Assembly (NCBI RefSeq): GCF_024347215.1
Contig: NZ_AP025282.1
Coordinates: 2,542,001 to 2,606,000 of the forward strand
Length of the DNA stretch: 64,000 nt
From: Aliamphritea ceti
GTDB taxonomy: Bacteria > Pseudomonadota > Gammaproteobacteria > Pseudomonadales > Balneatricaceae
Direction: 5' to 3'
The first letter of the stretch is position 1. Every line of letters starts with the position of its first letter. The translations under genes were made by a program, and so were the position numbers. This document shows, in pieces, positions 51,304-58,983 of this stretch. The notes beneath the pieces were generated by a model. That model saw only the letters and a list, made by a program, of their open reading frames with translations, was not told the DNA's origin and did no database searches.

Positions 51304-51666
51304 TCAGCGCTCCTGTTGTTGGCTATCAAGTTTCTGCAGTTGTTCCTGCAGCTGGTTAACCTGTTGTTGCAAGCTTGCTAAATCGTCTGTCTTATCATCA
51401 GTGACATTGCCGTTGGCATCACTTACATGGTGTTTAAACCCCCAGCCACGGTCCTCACGGTAAAGGGTTGACCAGATCCACAGAAACGGCCACAGCACAT
51501 GTAGAGTGAACAGGCTGACCCAGCCTGCCACATGAATTGCATCCTGATGGGGATGGTTGCGGTGTACGGCTATTTCGTAGGGTATGTCGTGAATAACGAT
51601 CACGGCATAGAAAACGAAAATACCGACAAAAAAGATCAGAAACAGCGCTACGTAATCTAGAAACAT
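51304..51666 (-). CDS. DUF3302 inner-membrane protein (YibI-like)
   Basis: Start at ATG 51666, preceded by GAGGAGATAATT; eight codons upstream are in frame but lack a site. The 120-residue protein has two membrane segments (YVALFLIFFVGIFVFYAVIVI and VAGWVSLFTLHVLWPFLWIW) joined by HDIPYEIAVHRNHPHQDAIH, which is typical of DUF3302. The C-terminal tail is a glutamine-rich coiled coil (LASLQQQVNQLQEQLQKL). It lies 2 bp before the HlyD gene, so they are one operon. The function is unknown beyond that partnership. Confidence 0.85.
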   Translation of the reverse strand: MFLDYVALFLIFFVGIFVFYAVIVIHDIPYEIAVHRNHPHQDAIHVAGWVSLFTLHVLWPFLWIWSTLYREDRGWGFKHHVSDANGNVTDDKTDDLASLQQQVNQLQEQLQKLDSQQQER

Positions 51667-51692
51667 AATTATCTCCTCGCTATTGTCCAATA

Positions 51693-52370
51693 TTACTTGT
51701 GGGCCAGATCCCAGTTTTTACGGAAGCGTTTTACCCAGTAGTCCAGTGTTGAGTCCAACGACTTAACATCTGAAGAGCCTGTTTTAACGGTGGTTTCATC
51801 GCCGCTACGCTGATCCACCATCGCGATGAGGCGATCTCCGTTAACAGAGTCATAGCCTTCTGCTTCCAGGCTGGCTTCGTAGAAGATTTCTTCCTGGTCC
51901 TGAATATTATTAGCAAGATTCTGACCCGCACTGATTAACAGGGCTATAGGGATGTAGCCCAGTGCACCGCGTTCAGGAGATTTTTTTTGTAAGCCGGTCA
52001 GCGCCATACGTACCACCAGAACATTTTTGCCGGCGGTGTCTACGATAGGGTATTGAGGTTCAAATGCAGCTTTAAATTTGCTTTCAAGCTGAGAGGTTAT
52101 ATATGCCAGTTCCTGCGGGTTTATGCCCTGGTATTCAGATTTATTTGAATACCATACTTCAATTGGAAGAAGCATTATTTTGTCGTATTTCTTAAGAATT
52201 TTGATATCAGTGTTCTGATTCAGGTAAACCTTTGCACCGTCACTCCAGTCGCGGTCTTCGAAACCTTCGTAGTTGCCAAGAAATCCAGAGCCTTTTACTG
52301 CAGCGGTCTGGCAACCGGAGAGCAGTAGAGAGGCGAGAAGAACTGAAATAGCTACATTAATTTTATTCAT
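51693..52370 (-). CDS. DUF3313-type lipoprotein
   Basis: ATG at 52370 with AGGGATT upstream. The signal NKINVAISVLLASLLLSGC has a lipobox (Leu-Ser-Gly-Cys), so a lipoprotein is predicted. The mature part (FLGNYEGFEDRDWSDGAKVYLNQ, VWYSNKSEYQGINPQELAYIT, VVRMALTGLQKKSPERG) fits the DUF3313 family of outer-membrane lipoproteins. It precedes the YibI-YibH pair by about 26 bp in the same direction and is probably the first gene of that operon. Confidence 0.8.
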   Translation of the reverse strand: MNKINVAISVLLASLLLSGCQTAAVKGSGFLGNYEGFEDRDWSDGAKVYLNQNTDIKILKKYDKIMLLPIEVWYSNKSEYQGINPQELAYITSQLESKFKAAFEPQYPIVDTAGKNVLVVRMALTGLQKKSPERGALGYIPIALLISAGQNLANNIQDQEEIFYEASLEAEGYDSVNGDRLIAMVDQRSGDETTVKTGSSDVKSLDSTLDYWVKRFRKNWDLAHK

Positions 52371-52534
52371 GAACAATCCCTATGTTGTGCAAATTATTAA
52401 TAACAGTATAGGAAGAGAAATTAAGGAAGATCAGTAATTTATGAAATAAATAACCAGAATGGTATATGAATGAGATGTGATTACGCGCGCGGCTATGACA
52501 ATCCGGTTTTATTAAGCCAGACGCTTAAAAGCAG

Positions 52535-52560
52535 AAAAGGCAGATGTGATCTGCCTTTTT
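52535..52560. terminator. Bidirectional intrinsic terminator
   Basis: AAAAGGCAGAT (52535-52545) and ATCTGCCTTTT (52549-52559) form a perfect stem with a 3-nt loop and T-runs on both strands. It sits in the gap between the DUF3313 gene and the minus-strand gene at 52665 and probably ends the latter's transcript. Confidence 0.8.
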
Positions 52561-52664
52561 AAAATACTTATATGAATGGAAGGGGACATAGATTTCGATA
52601 AATGTACCTGCCGCAGGTCCTGAAGGTCAGGTTTACAGGCTGTTATGTACAAATCGAAACATAG

Positions 52665-53234
52665 TTACGCCTGGTCCGATACCGTACTCAGGTATGTTGC
52701 ATCAATATCTGCATCATAATATGCCATACCCAATTTGTTCAGGTAGTCCATGCGGTCTGCTTTCATAAGATCAATCTCGGGAACATTAACACCAGTACGT
52801 TCGCAAATGGCTGCTAAATACGCCATGTAGTGTTCACCTTCTTCAACCATTAGCAGGCTGGCTGCACCAACATCAGGTCTAACCTGGCTGTTAAGGTTAT
52901 CAGGTAGCGTAATCGCCAGTACTATTGGTTGTTCTTCACCTTCTATACGGGTGCCACGTTCGCGAACAGTTTGTTGCGCCCAATAAAATGCCAGCTCTTT
53001 ACTTTGGGTAAGAAATACCGGCTCGACTGACTCAGTATAGGTGTTACCAATAGTGGCCATGGTCTTTTTTGCCGCGGCTTTCATCATCCGGTCGCCAGAG
53101 CGCATTAATCCCTGTTCGTTAATTGAATCGACCAGCGCAGAAGACGTCCCGTGGTACCAGACATTACTGGTAGCAAAGCCTTTGTCGGTTAACAGGTCTT
53201 GGGCATCTTGAAGAAAAGAAGGAGTATCAGTCAT
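52665..53234 (-). CDS. Unknown protein with an ADP-ribosyltransferase-like fold signature
   Basis: 189 residues from ATG 53234 (GTG 53246 is in frame). I do not recognise a named family, but the pattern suggests the ART/PARP-like fold: VWYHGTSSALVDSINEQGL at residues 25-43 (His in the first strand), VFLTQSKELAFYWAQQ (the usual Tyr/Phe-x-T-x-x-x-x-A-x-x-x-A block) and PIVLAITLPDNL as the third strand. The final catalytic residue cannot be placed. It might be an enzyme acting on protein or nucleic acid, or a toxin relative, but no antitoxin or secretion signal is seen. Confidence 0.55.
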   Translation of the reverse strand: MTDTPSFLQDAQDLLTDKGFATSNVWYHGTSSALVDSINEQGLMRSGDRMMKAAAKKTMATIGNTYTESVEPVFLTQSKELAFYWAQQTVRERGTRIEGEEQPIVLAITLPDNLNSQVRPDVGAASLLMVEEGEHYMAYLAAICERTGVNVPEIDLMKADRMDYLNKLGMAYYDADIDATYLSTVSDQA

Positions 53235-53305
53235 ATTCGAAATCACTTAATCAGTTTGCAGTACAAAGCAGATTGAATTTTAACGTAAAATGCTTAGGGC
53301 AGGGC

Positions 53306-53341
53306 AAAAAAAAGGCGACGTTTCAATGAAGCGTCGCCTTT
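53306..53341 (-). terminator. Intrinsic terminator of aceA
   Basis: AAAGGCGACG (53311-53320) and CGTCGCCTTT (53332-53341) form a perfect 10-bp stem. Read on the minus strand it ends in eight T residues, 60 bp after the aceA stop. Confidence 0.9.
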
Positions 53342-53400
53342 ATGTTTTAAGGTTGATCCGCACCCCGGGTGGCAGGGTGCTTCTCTAAGTCTGTTCTGAA

Positions 53401-54993
53401 TTAGAACTGGTTAGAGGTGTTCTTAGCGCCGCCAGCTTTCAGAGCGTTCTCACCAGCGTAGTATTCTTTGTGATCGTCGCCCATATCGGAACCAGCCATG
53501 TTTTGGTGCTTAACACATGCGATGCCCTGACGGATCTCTTTACGCTGTACGCCAGCAACATAACCCAGCATACCTGCATCACCGAAGTACTCTTTAGCCA
53601 GGTTATCAACGGACAGTGCAGTCGTGTGGTAAGTCGGCAGAGTGATCAGGTGGTGGAATACGTTCGCTTCACGAGCTGTATCAGCCTGGAAAGTCTTGAT
53701 GCGAGCATCAGCAGTTGCAGACAGTTCAGTCTCATCGTATTCAGCTGACATCAGGTTAGCACGATCGTATGCAGATACGTCTTCACCAGCTTCAACCTTC
53801 GCATCGAAAACTTGCTGACGGAAGTTCAGCGTCCAGTTGAAAGAAGGAGAGTTGTTGTAAACCAGTTTTGCATCTGGGTGTACTTTACGAACGTCATCCA
53901 TCATGCCCTTGATTTCGTGGACAGTTGGTACTGCAGTTTCGATCCACAGCAGGTCAGCGCCAGCATTCAGTGCTTCGATACAATCGAATACGCAACGCTC
54001 GTGGCCAGTGCCCTGACGGAACTGGTACAAACCAGAAGGCAGACGCTTTGGACGAACCAGCTTGCCATCACGGTTGAAGCATACGTCGCCTTCAGCCATG
54101 TCAGCTACGTCGATTTCTTCAACATCCAGGTAAGAGTTGTATACGTCACCCTGATCGCCTGGCTCTTTAACAACAGCGATTTCTTTAGTCAGACCAGCAC
54201 CTTCAGAGTCAGTACGGGCAACGATCAGGCCGTCATCTACACCCAGCTCCAGGAAAGCGTAACGCAGTGCGCGCAGCTTGTTGTGGAAGTCAGCGTGAGG
54301 AACAGTAACTTTACCGTCCTGGTGACCACATTGCTTCTCATCAGCAACCTGGTTTTCGATCTGCAGGCAACAAGCGCCAGCTTCGATCATTTGCTTAGCC
54401 ATCAGGTAAGTCGCTTCAGCGTTACCGAAACCAGCATCGATGTCTGCAACGATTGGTACTACGTGAGTTTCGTGGTTGTCGATAGCAGCCTGTACTTCAG
54501 CTTCTTTAGCGGCATCACCAGCTTCACGTGCTTTGTCCAGCTCACGGAACAGACCACCCAGTTCACGTGCATCAGCCTGACGCAGGAAGGTGTACAGTTC
54601 TTTAACCAGGCTAGCTACAGAAGTTTTCTCGTGCATAGACTGATCTGGCAGAGGGCCGAAATCAGAACGCAGAGCTGCAACCATCCAGCCAGACAGGTAC
54701 AGGTAACGACGTTCAGTTGTACCGAAATGCTTCTTAATAGAGATCAGCTTCTGCTGACCTACGAAACCGTGCCAGCAACCCAGAGACTGAGTGTATTTGG
54801 TCTTATCTTTGTCGAATTCTGCCATGTCGCGACGCATGATAGCCGCAGTATATTTAGCAACGTCCAGGCCAGTCTTAAATTTGTTCTGTGCACGCATACG
54901 TGCTGCTGATTCAGGATTAATTGCATCCCATGGGCTGCCAGCAACTTCTTTTGCAGCTGCAACTGCTGCGATGTTTTCTTGATATGTAGACAT
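53401..54993 (-). CDS. aceA: Isocitrate lyase
   Basis: Isocitrate lyase splits isocitrate to glyoxylate and succinate in the glyoxylate shunt. The ATG at 54993 (GAAGGTTTGG upstream) gives 530 residues, the long Pseudomonas/Acinetobacter type. The signature EKQCGHQDGKVTVPHADF has the catalytic Cys in the K-Q-C-G-H motif, with VPIVADIDAGFGNAEATYLM before it and VYNNSPSFNWTL after it. It is a single-gene unit with its own terminator. The codons look optimised compared with the capsule genes, in line with high expression on acetate or fatty acids. No malate synthase gene is in the window; icd, the competing branch enzyme, lies about 7 kb downstream. Confidence 0.95.
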   Translation of the reverse strand: MSTYQENIAAVAAAKEVAGSPWDAINPESAARMRAQNKFKTGLDVAKYTAAIMRRDMAEFDKDKTKYTQSLGCWHGFVGQQKLISIKKHFGTTERRYLYLSGWMVAALRSDFGPLPDQSMHEKTSVASLVKELYTFLRQADARELGGLFRELDKAREAGDAAKEAEVQAAIDNHETHVVPIVADIDAGFGNAEATYLMAKQMIEAGACCLQIENQVADEKQCGHQDGKVTVPHADFHNKLRALRYAFLELGVDDGLIVARTDSEGAGLTKEIAVVKEPGDQGDVYNSYLDVEEIDVADMAEGDVCFNRDGKLVRPKRLPSGLYQFRQGTGHERCVFDCIEALNAGADLLWIETAVPTVHEIKGMMDDVRKVHPDAKLVYNNSPSFNWTLNFRQQVFDAKVEAGEDVSAYDRANLMSAEYDETELSATADARIKTFQADTAREANVFHHLITLPTYHTTALSVDNLAKEYFGDAGMLGYVAGVQRKEIRQGIACVKHQNMAGSDMGDDHKEYYAGENALKAGGAKNTSNQF

Positions 54994-55037
54994 GACCAAA
55001 CCTTCTTTTTTTATAGCTAAAGTTTGAATAAGTCCCC

Positions 55038-55079
55038 GTTTCACCAGTGTTACAGCCTCTCATGTAACACCAGTGAAAC
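55038..55079. promoter_or_regulatory. Inverted repeat in the aceA leader
   Basis: Arms GTTTCACCAGTGTTACA (55038-55054) and TGTAACACCAGTGAAAC (55063-55079) match over 7 + 7 bp with a central triplet (CAG against TGG) that is only partly paired. It lies 45 bp upstream of the aceA ATG. It may be an operator for a dimeric repressor or an mRNA hairpin. The identity of the regulator is unknown. Confidence 0.55.
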
Positions 55080-55609
55080 GTTGACTAGCACTCGATTCAG
55101 GACGCCACTATGGGGGAGGACGGAGGCTTTGGTCAAAGGGTTTTTGTGCAGAGCAATATAGCTGTAAATATACTACAAACAGTGGTTTACAAGCCTTGGT
55201 AAAAAAACTACAGACTATTCTTCTGGCTATTATTGTTAAAAGTCCCGTTTAATCAGGGCTTAGCTGCTGATCAGTTTATGATCAGCTACTTTGGTGTAAT
55301 AAGATTGAGCTAGTTTTAGACGTTAATTACAAGAATATTAAATGTGTTTTTTATTCCAAAATTTTATAAAGGTTTTCTCACTACATTTTTAGAAAACCAT
55401 AAAAACTGTCGACAGAAATGAAAAAGTGTTTTACATCAAAACTACGTTTTGAAGAGCAAATAGGCAGTATTTAGGAAAAATGACCCATTAATTACCATTA
55501 TATTAAATATTAGCTGCATTTTAGTTATAAGGATTGTAGACAATCTTAAGTGTTTTTAAGTGATTTATGAGTATTGAAACAGTGATTGTTGACAACTGTT
55601 TGAGGAAAC

Positions 55610-55635
55610 AAAAAAGCCTGCAGGTCTGCAGGCTT
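55610..55635 (-). terminator. Intrinsic terminator of the trmJ-roxA unit
   Basis: AAGCCTGCA (55614-55622) and TGCAGGCTT (55627-55635) form a perfect stem with a 4-nt loop. On the minus strand it is followed by TTTTTTG, 40 bp after the roxA stop. Confidence 0.88.
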
Positions 55636-55673
55636 GTAGAAGAGATGTTTTTTATGCGGTGTAACTACAAAGG

Positions 55674-56834
55674 TTATTCTGCGAGATAAATGCAGCCCCG
55701 GTTGTACAGGCTGACCAGAAGCTCAAGTTGTTCCTGTGCCCATTCACCCTGATTGATAATCAGATTAGGGGTCTGGCACATTAGCTTAGCCAGTTGAACA
55801 CTGCCGCCTTTACATTCATATGACTGTCCATCGACAAAGAGTAGTACCTGGTCATCATTTTGCTCAACGAAAGATACCCGGCTTCCTTCATTACGCACGA
55901 AAGCCAGTTCACCCTGAGCTAAGGCATCTGCCAGTTGGTCAGCGTCGATCTGATCTTCAGGGCTTTGATCAAGCTCAGGATACTTAGGGTCGGTGACATA
56001 TTCGCCAAACCAGGTCGCCAGCTTAGTGTCGTCATTAAGAAACTGATTAAACACATCCCGGACTTTATCCAGTGCCAACGCAGGAATTTCACCCGGATGT
56101 TCCTGCAGTTGTAAATCCGGATCGGCATAGCGGGATTCAGATGTTAGTTGCTCGCCAACGTAGTCCGTGAATCCGCGCAGTATTTCAGCCTGCGATGGCG
56201 CGCGAAAACCAACAGAGTAGGTCATGCAGTCATCAGTAACGGCTGTTCCGTTATGGCCAACCTGTGGTGGTACATATAACATATCACCCGGTTCAAGCAC
56301 CCAGGTTTGTTCCGGTTTCCAGTCTGGGATAATCATCACAGGCGTATCATCTCTGCGTGGTGAATGCTGGTCGAAATGCCCGCCAACTTCCCAGCGGCGT
56401 TCGCCCTGGGTCTGAATCAGAAATACATCGTAATTGTCGTAATGAGGGCCAACACCACCACCGGCACTTGCGAAGCTGACCATCAGATCGTCATAACGCC
56501 AGTTAGGGATAAAACGAAACTGTTCGATCAGCTCACTGGCATCTGGTACCCAGTTGTCGACTGCTTGTACTAAAAGTGTCCAGTGACTATCCGGCAAGGC
56601 AGCAAAGGTCTGTTCGTCAAACGGGCCGTGTTTAAGTTCCCAGTTGTCGCTATCAGGTGAGGTAATAACCAGGCGGGCTTCAACATCTTCTTCACAGGCC
56701 AGCCCGGCCAGTTCGTCAGCATCAACTGGCGGTATCAGGCCTTTGAATGCACCCCGTACCAGCAGAGGTTTTTTTTGCCAGTATTCAGCAAGAAAAGTTT
56801 CGATCGAAATATCACCGAAAGGGGACTGGCTCAT
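55674..56834 (-). CDS. roxA: Ribosomal protein L16 arginine 3-hydroxylase (JmjC-type oxygenase), RoxA/YcfD
   Basis: A 2-oxoglutarate/Fe(II) oxygenase that hydroxylates an arginine of ribosomal protein L16. The iron site is readable: His131 and Asp133 in GPHYDNYDVF and His194 in VPPQVGHNGTA. RRWEVGG and the YWQKKPLLVRGAF start are also typical. The C-terminal part (about 250-386) is the dimer and winged-helix region; LIINQGEWAQEQLELLVSLYNRGCIYL closes it. 386 residues is normal. The ATG overlaps the trmJ stop by four bases, so two RNA/ribosome modification genes are coupled. Confidence 0.9.
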   Translation of the reverse strand: MSQSPFGDISIETFLAEYWQKKPLLVRGAFKGLIPPVDADELAGLACEEDVEARLVITSPDSDNWELKHGPFDEQTFAALPDSHWTLLVQAVDNWVPDASELIEQFRFIPNWRYDDLMVSFASAGGGVGPHYDNYDVFLIQTQGERRWEVGGHFDQHSPRRDDTPVMIIPDWKPEQTWVLEPGDMLYVPPQVGHNGTAVTDDCMTYSVGFRAPSQAEILRGFTDYVGEQLTSESRYADPDLQLQEHPGEIPALALDKVRDVFNQFLNDDTKLATWFGEYVTDPKYPELDQSPEDQIDADQLADALAQGELAFVRNEGSRVSFVEQNDDQVLLFVDGQSYECKGGSVQLAKLMCQTPNLIINQGEWAQEQLELLVSLYNRGCIYLAE

Positions 56835-57607
56835 GATTTGACTCCATCATCTGTGCTGTTTTCACGGGGGTGATCTTTAGCTACTTTTTCAGCGCGCTCT
56901 GCAGTTTCATCAACTGAACGCAAAATGCCACGTAGCATATTGAGTTCAAGCTGTTCAGGACGGCTGCGGTTGAAATAGCGGATAAGCTTTTTCATTACCT
57001 TGCCTTCGTGTTGCGGGATAATGAACCGGGTTTTACGCAAGGCTGATTCAAGATGCTCGTAAAACAACTGCATCTCTTTATATAGAGGGTATTCAGTTTG
57101 TTCTTCTGGTTTAGCATTTTGTTGCTGGCTGGCTTGCCATATTTCGTAACACACTAATTGAATAGCTGCTGAAACATTCAAAACCGGATATTCCGGATTG
57201 GCCGGAATATAGACGTGGTAATTGCACTGTTCCAGTTCATGGTTATGCAGCCCCATCGTTTCACGGCCAAAGATAATAGCGACGTTACCGGTATTAGCTT
57301 CTGATACCACTTTTTCACCGCAGGTGCGGGCATCAAATATTGGTAAATCAAATGCCCGGTTACGGGCACTTGTGCCAATCACAAGCTGGCAATCTGAAAT
57401 GGCTTCTTCAAGTGTGCCAACAACTGTTGCATTATCGAGTACATCTTTTGCACCTGCGGCGCGGGAGTCAGCTTCTTCGCTTGGATAAATGCGGGGTTCT
57501 ACCAGATATAGCTGGCTCAGGCCCATGTTTTTCATGGCACGGGCTGCTGCACCTATGTTGCCAGGATGGAAGGTATTGATCAGTACGATACGAATGTTGT
57601 CGAGCAC
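56831..57607 (-). CDS. trmJ: tRNA (cytidine/uridine-32-2'-O)-methyltransferase, TrmJ
   Basis: A SPOUT-class methyltransferase for position 32 of tRNA. The 258-residue protein has NTFHPGNIGAAARAMKNMGL at the N-terminus, and the SAM-binding trefoil-knot motifs IIFGRETMGLHNHEL and YPVLNVSAAIQLVCYEIW, followed by the helical TrmJ C-terminal part (EGKVMKKLIRYFNRSRPEQLELNMLRGILR). It is cotranscribed with roxA. Confidence 0.92.
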   Translation of the reverse strand: MLDNIRIVLINTFHPGNIGAAARAMKNMGLSQLYLVEPRIYPSEEADSRAAGAKDVLDNATVVGTLEEAISDCQLVIGTSARNRAFDLPIFDARTCGEKVVSEANTGNVAIIFGRETMGLHNHELEQCNYHVYIPANPEYPVLNVSAAIQLVCYEIWQASQQQNAKPEEQTEYPLYKEMQLFYEHLESALRKTRFIIPQHEGKVMKKLIRYFNRSRPEQLELNMLRGILRSVDETAERAEKVAKDHPRENSTDDGVKS

Positions 57608-57859
57608 AGCTATGAATCTCCGAAATAATCACGAAACACGCCCGTCGGTCAGGCGACGCGTATTGTATTGCACTGACGGTGAGAAATATATCTGCGATTA
57701 GGGAGTCGGTGTCAGTGATTGATCTGGGGCAGTGGTAAATAATTGATACACTTGTATGAATTTGAAAGTTTGAGCCTTAAAATGTATGGCTATCAATCAT
57801 TTACCATCTAATCAGATGGCTCCAGTTTATATCTGACAGATAGCTATTTCGGAGAAATT

Positions 57860-58810
57860 ATGACCGCACAGACGCTGCTTCAGAGAATGAACCGTATCAA
57901 ACAGGCGGTCCCTCTGCGAAGTGCGCTTTATCAGGTAATGAATGAATTACATGCCATGGCTAACAGTGATGCATATTCGGTAACTTTTACTGCTGCAAAC
58001 AACCCTAATACTGTGCCGGTGTTTTCTGCTGCAGGTTATAGTGGCTATTCTGCTGATACAGGTAACAAGCTGATTGGTGCACATGTGACCTTTAAGGACG
58101 ACTTGCCTAGTTTTGTGCATGAATTAACGCATGCCCGTTGCATTCAGTGTTATAAGTCGGAAGCCGTTAATTACGCTCAAAGCAGACCTAATACTGCCGC
58201 GATGACCTTTGGAATGGGGGCGATGCCAGGGGCACCAGCGCATACGGTTTCACTGGTTGCTGAAAGTATAATTGCGCGCAGAACTGCCTGGTACCGGCAA
58301 GATTACAAGCTTGTTCTCGAGGGTAACTTAACCCGTCTTAAAGCTATTGCTGAAACAGAAGATTACGAAGAAACCGAAAATAAGTTTATGACCCGTGTGC
58401 AGAAGCAACAATTGAAGGCGGCACCAACCAGTGTTGAGCAAATGAATGAGCAACAAACGCTTGCTCAGGAAATGCAGTACCAGGGTAGGGTTCAGAAAAC
58501 CTTGAGAACATGGAAACCAGCTACGGAAAATCAGTTACGACTACGGACTGAAGCTGAGCGTAAGAAAAGCTGGATTCTGGAACGGATTAACTACGGCAAA
58601 AATGGCATGGGCGGCCTGGGTGATGTTCATTTCGAATACGATACTGTGGTTAATCAAATGCTGGTACAGATGCATGCCTGGGGCTTTGATGCCGAGAGCG
58701 ATTTGTTTACTGCGGTATCTACCTTAGCGCAGGAAACCCATGAGCGCCGTATGAGTGCGATGGCGCCACCGCCAAATGCGATCCCAGGTCCGCGCTCAGT
58801 ATTAACCTGA
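57860..58810 (+). CDS. Unknown protein with an HExxH zinc-protease motif
   Basis: GGAGA lies 6 bases before the ATG, and a terminator follows the stop, so this is a real single-gene unit. The 316-residue protein has no signal peptide or membrane segment. The only recognisable mark is His87-Glu88-Leu-Thr-His91 in SFVHELTHARCIQ, the HExxH motif of zinc metallopeptidases. Glu135 in LVAESIIARR, 44 residues later, could be the third ligand. The C-terminal half (about 180-270) is Gln/Glu-rich and helical; the tail is Pro-rich (APPPNAIPGPR). A type III effector-like or cytoplasmic peptidase is possible, but I cannot assign a family. Confidence 0.7.
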   Translation: MTAQTLLQRMNRIKQAVPLRSALYQVMNELHAMANSDAYSVTFTAANNPNTVPVFSAAGYSGYSADTGNKLIGAHVTFKDDLPSFVHELTHARCIQCYKSEAVNYAQSRPNTAAMTFGMGAMPGAPAHTVSLVAESIIARRTAWYRQDYKLVLEGNLTRLKAIAETEDYEETENKFMTRVQKQQLKAAPTSVEQMNEQQTLAQEMQYQGRVQKTLRTWKPATENQLRLRTEAERKKSWILERINYGKNGMGGLGDVHFEYDTVVNQMLVQMHAWGFDAESDLFTAVSTLAQETHERRMSAMAPPPNAIPGPRSVLT

Positions 58811-58827
58811 TAGCTTTAACAGTTGAT

Positions 58828-58853
58828 AAACCCCGCTTTAGGCGGGGTTTTCT
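58828..58853 (+). terminator. Intrinsic terminator after the HExxH gene
   Basis: AAACCCCGC (58828-58836) and GCGGGGTTT (58842-58850) form a perfect stem with a short loop and a following T-rich tail, 18 bp after the stop codon. Confidence 0.88.
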
Positions 58854-58983
58854 GTTTTGATAAAGTAATAAGGTGCGACAGAGCAACCAGCTTGGAAGTT
58901 AACAGATATAAAGGACGGTCTCTTATTTCTGGTTCTGATAACGGGCACTTGTCATTAGTCATTAAAACAAACCGTACTGTAAC

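Larger units (their letters stand above)
54994..55673. other. 680-bp aceA upstream region
   Basis: No gene-like frame. It holds the 55038-55079 inverted repeat in the aceA leader, a palindrome GCTGATCA-TTTAT-like centre-TGATCAGC (55266-55286), a long AT-rich stretch (55320-55600) suited to promoter and activator sites, and the terminator of the roxA-trmJ unit at 55610-55635. Confidence 0.6.

Noticed and set aside
53812..54909. Long open frame (365 codons) on the plus strand
   Set aside because: It is exactly antisense to the isocitrate lyase gene and arises from its strong codon bias; the translation is low-complexity in character.
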